A DNA stretch of 34,471 nt from Saccharofermentans sp. (GTDB taxonomy: Bacteria > Bacillota > Clostridia > Saccharofermentanales > Saccharofermentanaceae). Within the stretch, counting starts at the first letter, position 1. Each line of letters starts with the position of its first letter. The position numbers and the translations under genes were made by a program. The stretch covers positions 1-34,471 of the forward strand of contig JAIKVV010000001.1 of NCBI GenBank assembly GCA_024685385.1, written 5' to 3'. Under the pieces are notes generated by a model. The model ran no database searches. It saw only the letters and a program-made list of their open reading frames with translations, and was not told the origin of the DNA. Positions 15,352-23,936 of this stretch are shown piece after piece.

Positions 15352-16950
15352 ATGCTTAAAGTGATGCTTGTTGACGACGAACCTTACATACTTCAGGGAC
15401 TTAAGGTCATTATCGACTGGGAGAGCGAGGGATTCTACATAGAGCATGTATGTTCCAACGGCAGGGAGGCCTTGAAGTACCTGGCCGACAATGATGTCGA
15501 TCTCATAATCTCGGATATCAGGATGCCTGAGATGACGGGACTTGAACTCCTTGAGACTGTCAAACGCGAGAAGATAACCGATGCGGAGTTTGTCCTCCTC
15601 ACGGGTTATGATGATTTCACCTATACCCAGAGAGCCATAAGGAACGGCTGCCTGGATTACATCCTCAAGCCCGTTAACGAAGAGGACCTGATCAGCATCC
15701 TGCGCAGGGTCTCCAACAAGAACCGCGAGTCGATCATCCTGAAGAAGGACCGCGAGAAGATGGAGGATGCGTATCTTTCGAGGATCGTAAGACACGTCAT
15801 AAACGACAAGTTCAACGAAGAGGATACGGAATATTTAAGCAATGCTCTGCAGCTCATCGGCGGCTTAAGATACATCGACATAGAAGTCATTGACAGGGAT
15901 CTTAAGATCGACGATGACATATCCGGCGAATATGATGAGGCGCAGGTCCAAAAGCAGCTCTACAATACCTGCAGGGAAGTCCTCAAAGAGAATGTGAACC
16001 ATTTTGTACTGGACATTTCTTATGATGAAGATAATTATAATGTAGGTTTTATATATAGCGAGAACATGTCTACGGTACGGGGAATGACCGAAAACGAATT
16101 TCTGGAGGCCCTGATCCGCAAGATCGAACTTCATTCCGGCAAGCAGGTCAGGATGCTCTGCGGCAAGCAGGTTCCCGACATATCACTTCTTCACGAGTCC
16201 TACAGATCCTGCAGGAGCCTTAAGAGCATTACCGGATTCCATACAACCAAGAAGCTTTATGTTTTCGAGGAGGGGGAAGTAACCCATGCCGGAATAGTCC
16301 TCTGCAAGGAAACGATCGACGAGATCGTAGCCAACATCGAAAGGAACGATCCTCAGGCCATAGAAGCGAGCGTCATCAAACTCTACGACGAGCTTCAGGG
16401 CAAGGAGGGGACGAACAGGGCTTTCGACCTCAACATCAACTATCTGCTCTTCCAGCTGATCCACCTTGCGAGTGAGCAGGATGACTCGGTCGATCAGGAG
16501 GAGATCATCCAGTACATATCCGAGCAGACATCCGATAAGGCCTTCGTCCGCGGAAGCCACGAGCACCTTACGAAGTTTGCGACGGAATATGCGCTCTACC
16601 TTTCCGAACTCCGTAAGAGCGTATCGCGCGGAATACTTGCCGACGTCGAAAACGAGATCAGGAAGAATTTCGCCGAAAACATAAGCCTCAAGGACTTAGG
16701 CGACAAATATCACATCAACAGTTCCTACTTGGGACAGATCTTCAGGAAGAAATACGGGATGTCTTTCAAAAACTACCTGACAAATTACAGGATCAAGGAA
16801 GCATCCAGACAGATCATAAATACCGACAAAAAGATCAACCGCATCGCAGAGGATGTCGGATACAAGGACAGCGACTATTTTATCCGCAAATTCATTGAGA
16901 TCATGGGCTGTACACCTTCCAAGTACCGCAAGACCAACCGCGGCGAATGA
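15352..16950 (+). CDS. YesN-type response regulator with AraC DNA-binding domain
   Basis: A 532-residue regulator. Residues 1-120 form a receiver domain with acidic pocket residues in MLVDDEP, phospho-acceptor Asp55 in IISDIRMPEMTG and Lys in LDYILKPVNEEDL. A long middle region (about 130-425) is poorly conserved, as usual in this class. The last 100 residues hold two AraC helix-turn-helix motifs, including HINSSYLGQIFRKKYGMSF and INRIAEDVGYKDSDYFIRKF. It should activate the transporter and hydrolase genes when phosphorylated by the adjacent kinase. The ATG with GAGGTGG just upstream is preferred over a TTG four codons earlier. The palindrome at 16982-16996 is a candidate binding site. Confidence 0.93.
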   Translation: MLKVMLVDDEPYILQGLKVIIDWESEGFYIEHVCSNGREALKYLADNDVDLIISDIRMPEMTGLELLETVKREKITDAEFVLLTGYDDFTYTQRAIRNGCLDYILKPVNEEDLISILRRVSNKNRESIILKKDREKMEDAYLSRIVRHVINDKFNEEDTEYLSNALQLIGGLRYIDIEVIDRDLKIDDDISGEYDEAQVQKQLYNTCREVLKENVNHFVLDISYDEDNYNVGFIYSENMSTVRGMTENEFLEALIRKIELHSGKQVRMLCGKQVPDISLLHESYRSCRSLKSITGFHTTKKLYVFEEGEVTHAGIVLCKETIDEIVANIERNDPQAIEASVIKLYDELQGKEGTNRAFDLNINYLLFQLIHLASEQDDSVDQEEIIQYISEQTSDKAFVRGSHEHLTKFATEYALYLSELRKSVSRGILADVENEIRKNFAENISLKDLGDKYHINSSYLGQIFRKKYGMSFKNYLTNYRIKEASRQIINTDKKINRIAEDVGYKDSDYFIRKFIEIMGCTPSKYRKTNRGE

Positions 16951-16981
16951 TCTTTCCTTTGTTCAATCTGCACCACTCTTT

Positions 16982-16996
16982 TGTGCAATATGCACA
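16982..16996. promoter_or_regulatory. Palindrome upstream of the sugar-importer promoter
   Basis: TGTGCA-ATA-TGCACA is a perfect 6-bp inverted repeat with a 3-bp spacer. Its centre is about 75 bp upstream of the importer -35 box, a position suited to an activator such as the response regulator encoded just upstream. A TATAAT at 17008-17013 raises the chance of a second promoter. Confidence 0.45.
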
Positions 16997-17064
16997 TTTT
17001 CTATTAATATAATTTGTAATGATTTATGTAGATTTTATCAGGTGCTTTCTTAGAGTTTATCGGG

Positions 17065-17093
17065 TTGAGGCAAAAAAGGGGCAAATCTATAAT
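17065..17093 (+). promoter_or_regulatory. Promoter of the sugar-importer operon
   Basis: TTGAGG at 17065, a 17-bp spacer and a consensus TATAAT at 17088 predict a transcript start near 17100. This leaves a leader of about 45 nt with a strong TATGGAGG ribosome binding site before the binding-protein gene. Confidence 0.65.
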
Positions 17094-17146
17094 TAGGGTG
17101 CTTAATTAAATCGTGCAAACGAGAATCTAATTATGGAGGTTTACTA

Positions 17147-18934
17147 ATGAAGACAAGAAAACTTTTATCATTGGCTCTGGCTTCAATGATGACAGTATCT
17201 GCTCTCGCTGCTTGTAACACAGAGGCTCCCAAGCCTTCTGATACAACAGCTGCTCCTTCGGCTACAGAGTCCAAGGAGAGCGGAGAATCCACAGAGGCTC
17301 CCACCGAGACAACGAAGGAATATGCTGATGACGAGATCATCGACATGACCATGTTCGCTGCAATGGCTGGTAAAGAGAAGAACGCTCAGAACGATATCAA
17401 AGAGATCATCGCTAAGAAGACAGGCGTTCGTGTAAACGAGACTTGGTTGACAGGTCAGCAAGCAGGCGAAGCTATCGGCTCCATCATCGCTTCTGGCAAG
17501 CTCCCTGATCTCATCGACGGTGGTGACGGTTCCGTTCAGCTCTATGAGAACGGCCTGCTCGTTGCTTGGGATGAGTATCTCGAGAAGTATCCTAACCTCA
17601 AGGAAATGTACACTGAGGAAGAATGGAACAGGTTCCGTATGGACGATGGTAAGATCTACTGGGCAAACGTTTTCGGCAACATCCATGGCGAAGACAAGAC
17701 CACAGGTCAGAATGGTGAGGCTTTCTGGATCCAGATCCGTGTCCTCGAGGACGCTGGCTATCCTAAGATCGAGACTCTTGATGAATTCTTCAAGATCCTC
17801 GAGGATTATGCAGCTAAGCATCCTGAGATGCCCGATGGAACACCTGTAATCCCTTACACGGCTCTCTGCGACGGCTGGAAGTATTTCTGCGTAGAGAACC
17901 CTCCTATGTTCCTCGACGGTTATCCGAACGACGGTTGCGTTATCGTTAATGTTGACGATCCCGCTAACCCTAAGGTTGTTGACTACAACACAACACCTAC
18001 AGCTAAGACATATTTCCAGAAGCTGAACGAAGAATTCGCAAAGGGTGCTATGGACCCTGAGTTCGCTACACAGACATACGACGAGTACATTGCTAAGCTT
18101 TCTACAGGCCGTGTTCTCGCTCTCTGCGATCAGTACTGGGATTTCGCTTACTCCATCATGGGACCTTTCGCACAGGTTCTCGAAGCTAAGGACGGTTCCA
18201 AATATCGTCTCGACAAGATGGGTTGTGAGTATGTACCTCTCGGACTTAAGGCTCCTGGCGTTTCTTCACAGGCTTACTACGGCGGACCTGAGATCAATGC
18301 TTCTTCCGGTTGTGCTGTTACAACATCCTGTAAGGATCCCGATGCAGCTTTCAGATTCCTCAGCCAGCTCCTCGATCAGGACATCCATGACCTCCGTTAC
18401 TGGGGTATCAAGGACGTTGACTACTGTGTAGACGAGAATGGTGTTTACTACAGAACTCTCCCGCAGAGAGAGCTCTGGAAGTCTGACGAGTACAAGGCAG
18501 CTCACTCTTGCGAATATTCTTACTGCCCTCAGTGGCTCGGCACATCCAAGGACGGCATCAACGCTATGCAGCCTCAGGAGCAGCCTGATGAGTTCCAGCT
18601 CGGAATGTCCGAACCTATGAAGAAGTGCTTCGAAGCTTATGGCGCAAAGACTTACATCGACTTCCTCGGTTCCAGAGATTTCAGACCTCAGAACCCTTGG
18701 TATCCTCTCTGGTCTTGGTCCAACAACATTGGTGCTGACACAGATTACGGTAAAGTTTGGAAGAAGATGGGAGAAGTTAAGCACGAGTGGCTTCCTAAGG
18801 TCATCATGTCTAAGGACTTCGCATCTGATTGGGAGAAGTACCAGGCAGCTTATGCCGCTGTTAACCCTCAGGTATTCCTCGACGCAGCTCAGGACGAAGT
18901 TAACAGAAGAATCGAAGCTTACGGCGTAAAGTGA
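17147..18934 (+). CDS. Sugar-binding lipoprotein of an LplA-type ABC importer
   Basis: A 595-residue solute-binding protein. The signal peptide ends in the lipobox LAAC (Cys22), followed by a Thr/Ser/Glu-rich tether (to about residue 65) typical of surface lipoproteins. The remainder resembles family-1 extracellular binding proteins that deliver oligosaccharides to LplB/LplC permeases: a periplasmic-binding fold with many Trp, Tyr and Asp residues likely to line the sugar site. Flanking GH10, GH43 and GH51 genes point to xylo- or arabinoxylo-oligosaccharides, which is inference. Codons ending in T (GCT, GGT, GTT) are much more common than in neighbours, consistent with very high expression. 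A hairpin at 18969-19014 separates it from the permease genes. No ATPase gene is in the window, so a shared MsmK-type ATPase is probable. Confidence 0.93.
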   Translation: MKTRKLLSLALASMMTVSALAACNTEAPKPSDTTAAPSATESKESGESTEAPTETTKEYADDEIIDMTMFAAMAGKEKNAQNDIKEIIAKKTGVRVNETWLTGQQAGEAIGSIIASGKLPDLIDGGDGSVQLYENGLLVAWDEYLEKYPNLKEMYTEEEWNRFRMDDGKIYWANVFGNIHGEDKTTGQNGEAFWIQIRVLEDAGYPKIETLDEFFKILEDYAAKHPEMPDGTPVIPYTALCDGWKYFCVENPPMFLDGYPNDGCVIVNVDDPANPKVVDYNTTPTAKTYFQKLNEEFAKGAMDPEFATQTYDEYIAKLSTGRVLALCDQYWDFAYSIMGPFAQVLEAKDGSKYRLDKMGCEYVPLGLKAPGVSSQAYYGGPEINASSGCAVTTSCKDPDAAFRFLSQLLDQDIHDLRYWGIKDVDYCVDENGVYYRTLPQRELWKSDEYKAAHSCEYSYCPQWLGTSKDGINAMQPQEQPDEFQLGMSEPMKKCFEAYGAKTYIDFLGSRDFRPQNPWYPLWSWSNNIGADTDYGKVWKKMGEVKHEWLPKVIMSKDFASDWEKYQAAYAAVNPQVFLDAAQDEVNRRIEAYGVK

Positions 18935-18968
18935 TTTTGATCACATCCGATTCTAGGCATTAATCAGT

Positions 18969-19014
18969 GTGGTGGCAACTATGGCAACAATAACTATGGT
19001 TGCCACCACTTTTT
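18969..19014 (+). terminator. Intercistronic hairpin and partial terminator
   Basis: GTGGTGGCAAC and GTTGCCACCAC form an 11-bp perfect stem, extendable by about five further pairs, followed by TTTTT. It lies between the binding protein and permease genes, which must share a transcript. It probably lets only part of transcription through or protects the upstream mRNA, giving excess binding protein. Confidence 0.8.
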
Positions 19015-19031
19015 AACAGGAGAAGCTAAAC

Positions 19032-20117
19032 ATGGATGATCTTACTTCCAAAGATGAAATGACCGGGAAGTCAGGGAATAAAGCAGATTTCTTCACTCTG
19101 AAAGCAGAGCGTGAATCCAAGATCCTCGCCACCAGAGCCGGAGATAATCTTTCGAAAGTCGATCCCGCACAGGAAAAGAAGCAGAAGAAGTTCAAAGAGA
19201 CACCTAAGTTCACTGTCAAGGAATTCAAGAGACAGTGGATCCTCGTAGTCATTGGTGCAATCTATGTTATCTACGGTCTCGTCTTCAACTATGCACCTCT
19301 GGTCGGTTGGATAATGGCTTTCCAGAATTTCAAATACAACAAAGGTATTTTCAAATCGAAATTTGTCGGTCTCGACAAGTTTAAGTTCCTGTTCAGTGAT
19401 AACAGCTTCCTGCTGGTTATCCGTAACACCTTCGTAATGGGTGTATTGAACCTCGTATTCAGTACAGTAGTTGCGATCGCGTTCGCTATCCTCTTGAACG
19501 AGGTCAGGAACAAATATTTCAAGAAATCAATTCAGACTATTTCATATATGCCTCACTTCCTTTCATGGATCATCGTTGTTGCCATCGTTCACGATGCAGT
19601 TTCCAACACCGGTGTTATCAACGAGATCCTCTTGGGTCTGCATATCATAGATCAGCCTTACCCGTTCCTGGCTAAGCCGGGGTGGTTCTGGCCTCTCGTT
19701 ACGTTGAGCCATTTGTGGAAGGAAACAGGCTGGAACGCTATCATCTATCTGGCAGCCATCACATCCATCGATCCCTGTCTCTATGAGTCAGCAGCTATCG
19801 ACGGTGCAGGCCGTTTCCAGAAGATGAGATATGTTACTCTCCCGTCGCTGCGTCCTACGATCATTATCCTTCTCATCATGAACATGGGTAATGTTCTCAA
19901 TGCAGGTTTCGAGCTTCAGTACTTGCTCGGAAACGACGTTGTAAGAAACGTTTCAAGAACGATCGACATCTATGTCCTTGAGTGGGCTATGGATGGCCGT
20001 AATATGGACTACTCACTCGGTACGGCGGCCGGTATCTTCAAGACCGTTGTATCACTGGTGCTCATCGTCATGGCGAACTATATCGCCAAGCGAAAAGGCG
20101 ACGAGCGTCTGTTCTAA
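19032..20117 (+). CDS. ABC sugar permease, LplB type
   Basis: A 361-residue membrane protein of the binding-protein-dependent transport family (CUT1, LplB/YtcP type). A polar, Lys-rich cytoplasmic extension of about 70 residues precedes the first membrane span (ILVVIGAIYVIYGLVFNYAPLV). About six spans are expected. The EAA loop that contacts the ATPase reads YESAAIDGAGRFQKMRYVTL near residue 255-275. It pairs with the permease encoded 18 nt downstream and the lipoprotein upstream. The 70-residue N-terminal extension is longer than in many LplB proteins. Confidence 0.93.
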   Translation: MDDLTSKDEMTGKSGNKADFFTLKAERESKILATRAGDNLSKVDPAQEKKQKKFKETPKFTVKEFKRQWILVVIGAIYVIYGLVFNYAPLVGWIMAFQNFKYNKGIFKSKFVGLDKFKFLFSDNSFLLVIRNTFVMGVLNLVFSTVVAIAFAILLNEVRNKYFKKSIQTISYMPHFLSWIIVVAIVHDAVSNTGVINEILLGLHIIDQPYPFLAKPGWFWPLVTLSHLWKETGWNAIIYLAAITSIDPCLYESAAIDGAGRFQKMRYVTLPSLRPTIIILLIMNMGNVLNAGFELQYLLGNDVVRNVSRTIDIYVLEWAMDGRNMDYSLGTAAGIFKTVVSLVLIVMANYIAKRKGDERLF

Positions 20118-20135
20118 GGGAAGGGAGGAAATATC

Positions 20136-21080
20136 ATGGCAGAAGCAGAAGTAACATTAAACAGACCCTTAAAGCAAAGAAAGAAGAAGATGGCTACGGA
20201 GGATATCATCTTCACGATCTTCAATACGACATTCCTCGTATTGTTCGCTATCGTAACGATCTATCCTATCCTCAATACGCTCGCTTACTCTTTCAACGAA
20301 GGTAACGACGCCGTCAGAGGCGGCATCCACCTCCTTCCCCGTAAGTTTGCTACGAAGAACTACGAAACGGTTTTCGCGAAAGAGGGTATCATTGTCGGTG
20401 CAAGGATCACTGTTTTGAGAACCATCCTGGGTACTCTCACTTCACTCTTTGCAAACGCATTGCTCTCATTCATCCTGAGCCGTAAGAGGTTCCTCTTCAA
20501 GTCCAGTCTCTCTTTGTTCTGGATCATCACGATGTATGCTTCCGGCGGACTTATTCCTACGATGGTTCTCTTCAGATATCTCCATCTGACACAGAGCTTC
20601 TGGGTATACGTTATCCCCGGTATGGTATCCGCATTCAACGTTATGGTCATGAGAACATACATGGGCGGTATTCCTGAGTCACTCGAAGAATCCGCTATGC
20701 TCGAGGGTGCGGGCTACATGACTGTATTTGCGAAGATCATCTCGCCTCTTTGTAAGCCGGTTTACGCAACGATCGCACTGTTCGTTGCCGTATATCACTG
20801 GAACTCATGGTTCGATGCAATGCTCTATAACAGAATGAATCCTGAATATACGACATTGCAGTACGAGCTCATGAAGCTTCTCGATAACGTATCGACCGCT
20901 ACATCAGGTCAGGTATCAGCTCAGCAGGCTGCTCAGACAGGCGGTGCATCCGTTACGGTTACACCTATGACGGTCAGAGCTGCAGCTACGATAGCAACGA
21001 TGGCTCCTATCATCGCTCTCTATCCTTTCCTGCAGAGATACTTCGTTACCGGTCTCACGATCGGTGGTGTTAAGGAATAA
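20136..21080 (+). CDS. ABC sugar permease, LplC type
   Basis: A 314-residue permease, the second membrane subunit of the importer. The first span is IIFTIFNTTFLVLFAIVTIY and about six spans are expected. The EAA loop reads LEESAMLEGAGYMTVFAKII near residue 185-205. The C terminus ends RYFVTGLTIGGVKE, typical of LplC/YtcP-type subunits. The start has GGGAGG 10 nt upstream. A Gln/Ala/Thr-rich segment at about residues 255-275 interrupts the last extracellular loop. A terminator follows 29 bp later. Confidence 0.93.
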   Translation: MAEAEVTLNRPLKQRKKKMATEDIIFTIFNTTFLVLFAIVTIYPILNTLAYSFNEGNDAVRGGIHLLPRKFATKNYETVFAKEGIIVGARITVLRTILGTLTSLFANALLSFILSRKRFLFKSSLSLFWIITMYASGGLIPTMVLFRYLHLTQSFWVYVIPGMVSAFNVMVMRTYMGGIPESLEESAMLEGAGYMTVFAKIISPLCKPVYATIALFVAVYHWNSWFDAMLYNRMNPEYTTLQYELMKLLDNVSTATSGQVSAQQAAQTGGASVTVTPMTVRAAATIATMAPIIALYPFLQRYFVTGLTIGGVKE

Positions 21081-21109
21081 TCCTACACAGTCTTTAACTT
21101 CTATATATA

Positions 21110-21142
21110 AACTGCCTTGGCTAAGGCCAGGGCAGTTTTTTT
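21110..21142 (+). terminator. Intrinsic terminator after the permease genes
   Basis: CTGCC-T-TGGC and GCCA-G-GGCAG form a stem with one mismatch around TAAG, followed by seven T. The GH10 gene starts only 22 bp beyond, so read-through or a weak unseen promoter must supply it. Confidence 0.75.
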
Positions 21143-21163
21143 AAACAAAGAGAGGGAAGAATT

Positions 21164-22375
21164 ATGTTGGAACACAGAAGATCATCGGCAGTCCTTACGA
21201 TCCTTGATAAGGACAGCAAGCCGCTAGCAAATGCAGATATCAACGCGGAACTTAAAGTTCACGAATTTCTCTTCGGCTGCAATGCATTCGATACCTTGCT
21301 CTACTTAAGACCTGATAATGAGGAGATGAGATCCTTTTTCGAAGACAGGACAAATAAGTGGCTCGATGTATTTAATTTTGCAACGCTTCCTTTCTACTGG
21401 GGCAACTTCGAACCCGAAGAGGGAAAGCCCGGCACGGACGCCCTGCTCGAAGCTGCAGGATTTCTTAAGGATAGGGGAGTAATGCTTAAAGGTCATCCTT
21501 TGTGCTGGCACACGGTCTGCGCAGAATGGCTCTTAAAATATGATGATGAGACCATTATGGATAAGCAGCTTGCGAGGATCGACCGCGAAGTAAGTAATTT
21601 CAAGGGTCTTATCGACATGTGGGATGTAATCAACGAGACTGTCATAATGCCCGTTTTCGATAAATACGATAATGCCGTAACGAGGATCTGCAACAGATAC
21701 GGCAGGATCGAACTCATAAAGAAGGTTTTCGATGAAGCCTTTATGAACAACGAGGGCGCAACGCTCCTCATCAACGATTTCAACACATCCAAGTCTTATG
21801 AGGATGTTATATCCGAGTGTTTGGACAGAGGCTGCAAGATCAGCGCGATCGGCATCCAGTCTCACCAGCACCAGGGCTATTGGGGCAAGGAGAAACTCCT
21901 CGATGTATTGGACAGATTCTCCAAGTTCGATCTGCCGATCCACTTTACGGAGAATACACTTCTTTCCGGCACGCCCGTTCCGGAATACATAGAAGACTTA
22001 AACGACTGGCAGGTCGAAGAATGGCCTTCGCTTCCCGAATATGAGAAGATCCAGGCGGATCAGATGGAAGAGATCTACAGGATCTTGTTCTCCGACCCCA
22101 ACGTCAAGGCGATCACCAACTGGGATTTTGCCGACGGCGCATGGCTCAACGCTCCTTCCGGAGTCGTAAGGAAGGACAATTCGCTCAAGCCTTCATATGA
22201 GATGTTAAGGCGCCTCATCAAAGAAGAATGGACAACAAAAGAGACCCTTAAGACCGATGAAAACGGCAATGTTAAGATCGAAGGTTTTAAGGGAGAATAT
22301 GTTATAAAATATAGTGGCCGCGAAGCCGCATTCACGCTGAACGACGGCTGCGACCGCGCAATAATTACTATCTGA
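21164..22375 (+). CDS. Intracellular endo-1,4-beta-xylanase, GH10
   Basis: A 403-residue GH10 enzyme without signal peptide. Family marks include GHPLCWHTVCAEWL near residue 110, acid/base Glu158 in DMWDVINETVIM and nucleophile Glu263 in PIHFTENTLLSG, followed by ITNWDFADGAW. The N-terminal 40 residues and C-terminal 55 residues form extra beta-strands around the barrel. Cytoplasmic GH10 enzymes shorten imported xylo-oligosaccharides. The gene follows the importer, and its ribosome binding site is AGAGAGGGAAG. It most likely acts together with the GH43 and GH51 enzymes of this locus. Length is normal for a single-domain GH10. Confidence 0.93.
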   Translation: MLEHRRSSAVLTILDKDSKPLANADINAELKVHEFLFGCNAFDTLLYLRPDNEEMRSFFEDRTNKWLDVFNFATLPFYWGNFEPEEGKPGTDALLEAAGFLKDRGVMLKGHPLCWHTVCAEWLLKYDDETIMDKQLARIDREVSNFKGLIDMWDVINETVIMPVFDKYDNAVTRICNRYGRIELIKKVFDEAFMNNEGATLLINDFNTSKSYEDVISECLDRGCKISAIGIQSHQHQGYWGKEKLLDVLDRFSKFDLPIHFTENTLLSGTPVPEYIEDLNDWQVEEWPSLPEYEKIQADQMEEIYRILFSDPNVKAITNWDFADGAWLNAPSGVVRKDNSLKPSYEMLRRLIKEEWTTKETLKTDENGNVKIEGFKGEYVIKYSGREAAFTLNDGCDRAIITI

Positions 22376-22390
22376 CAGGTGATGACAAAA

Positions 22391-23923
22391 ATGAACTTTC
22401 TGAAACCCGACAGCCCCGTTATGAATTTCCTCAGCATCCTTGCTGACCTTATAATCCTTAATCTGCTCTTCATCATATGCAGCATCCCGATCGTAACTTT
22501 CGGCGCCGCATATTCCGCGAAGTACTATGTCGCCATGAAGATCATGAGGGGCGAAGATACCGGCACGATAATCCCCTTCTTCAAGGCTTTCGGCCGCAAC
22601 TTCAAGCAGGCCACGGTGTCCTGGATGATAATGCTTTTGGCTATAGCCCTGATCCTTTTGGACTGGCGCTGGATAATCGCATCGGGCTGGAGCACGACTC
22701 CTTTCATGTATAAGTTCGGCGTCATCGCCATGACGGCCTTTGTATGGCTCATCACTCTTGCGATCTTCCCGACGATCGCAAGATACGAGATGAAGACCAG
22801 GGAGTATTTCAAGGCTGCGTTGATCTTCGTCATCATAAAGTTCATCCCGCTCGTCCTGATCACGGCTTTCATGCTCGGATCGGTCATCGCCTGCATCTGG
22901 TATTCCCAGTGGTTCCCTCTGATCTATGTTTTCTGCTCGACCACGACGACCTTCTTTCTTTGCAGGGTCTTCATCAAGCAGTTCGATAAGCTCGAAAAAG
23001 ACAGGACCGCCCTTGCGGAAGTCACGGGCGAATCTCTTCCCGAAGAAGAGAATGGTGAAGGAGAAGAAGCATCTGAATCTGAAGAAGGCGAAGGATCCGA
23101 CTCCGCTTATGCCGCGATCGAGAAGGAAGATGCCGCAGGCAATACTTCCCTCGCAGGCGCAAAGATGGAGACCAAGGAACTTGAGGAGAACCTCAATAAG
23201 CCCGATGAGATCGAAGAGGAAGACAAGTCAGGCAATAAGCTCACCCGCTTCATAAGAGGCGAGAAGAAGAAGCTCAAGGGGATGAACCGCCAGCAGAAGG
23301 TCATCCACTTTGTAACCTACTATCTGCCCACCTTGATAATCGTCATCCTGCTCGCTGCAGGCATAACCTGGTATGCCACTGATGTCTATAAGTCCAATAT
23401 GAAAGTCCTGGGCGGCGGTCTCATCAACTGCCAGGTATCCGATGCAGGGCGTAAGTATGCGACTGATGACTTCCTTTCCTGGGGCGGGTATCCTTCCAAC
23501 AGGACCGCATCGCTCCTTGATACCGATCTCAACTTCAAGACGGATCTTGATTTCCAGGAGAGGTATCTTGAGATCGCATTCAGAGCAACTCTTCTTACGG
23601 GCGCCTACGATTACATGATCATGAGAGAGGATGCCGCATTTAATTACGCAACTCCCGATTATCTTACGGACATGTCGCTCATAGCCGATATGGATAAGTT
23701 TTCCGAGAGCGATTTCTACTACTATACTCCGACGGAGAAGGAGAAGCAGAATTACGATGCCGAGGACGGCAGGATCCCTCTGGGATTGAAGCTTACCGAT
23801 GACATCAAGAAGAAGCTCGGTATCAACGACGATAAGACATACTACATCACCTTCGCATATTCGACCGGTCCTTCAGACCTTGAGAACGACGCGAAGTTCG
23901 TAGAATACCTTTTCGGAAAATAA
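22391..23923 (+). CDS. YesL-like (DUF624) membrane protein with extra acidic linker and C-terminal ectodomain
   Basis: Residues 1-200 match DUF624/YesL: MNFLKPDSPVMNFLSILADL and IICSIPIVTFGAAYSAKYYV, then four further membrane spans. YesL proteins usually stop near 210 residues and are found beside YesM/YesN systems with unknown function. Here the chain continues to 510 residues: a strongly Glu/Asp/Lys-rich linker (about 205-310), a further span (TYYLPTLIIVILLAAGITWY, about 313-332) and a 175-residue domain of unknown fold, presumably outside the membrane. The ATG at 22391 has AGGTG 9 nt upstream; a GTG four codons earlier is an alternative. It follows the GH10 gene by 15 nt and its end converges on pheA 13 bp away, with no clear terminator between. 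Confidence 0.82.
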   Translation: MNFLKPDSPVMNFLSILADLIILNLLFIICSIPIVTFGAAYSAKYYVAMKIMRGEDTGTIIPFFKAFGRNFKQATVSWMIMLLAIALILLDWRWIIASGWSTTPFMYKFGVIAMTAFVWLITLAIFPTIARYEMKTREYFKAALIFVIIKFIPLVLITAFMLGSVIACIWYSQWFPLIYVFCSTTTTFFLCRVFIKQFDKLEKDRTALAEVTGESLPEEENGEGEEASESEEGEGSDSAYAAIEKEDAAGNTSLAGAKMETKELEENLNKPDEIEEEDKSGNKLTRFIRGEKKKLKGMNRQQKVIHFVTYYLPTLIIVILLAAGITWYATDVYKSNMKVLGGGLINCQVSDAGRKYATDDFLSWGGYPSNRTASLLDTDLNFKTDLDFQERYLEIAFRATLLTGAYDYMIMREDAAFNYATPDYLTDMSLIADMDKFSESDFYYYTPTEKEKQNYDAEDGRIPLGLKLTDDIKKKLGINDDKTYYITFAYSTGPSDLENDAKFVEYLFGK

Positions 23924-23936
23924 GTTCTTCAGAAGA

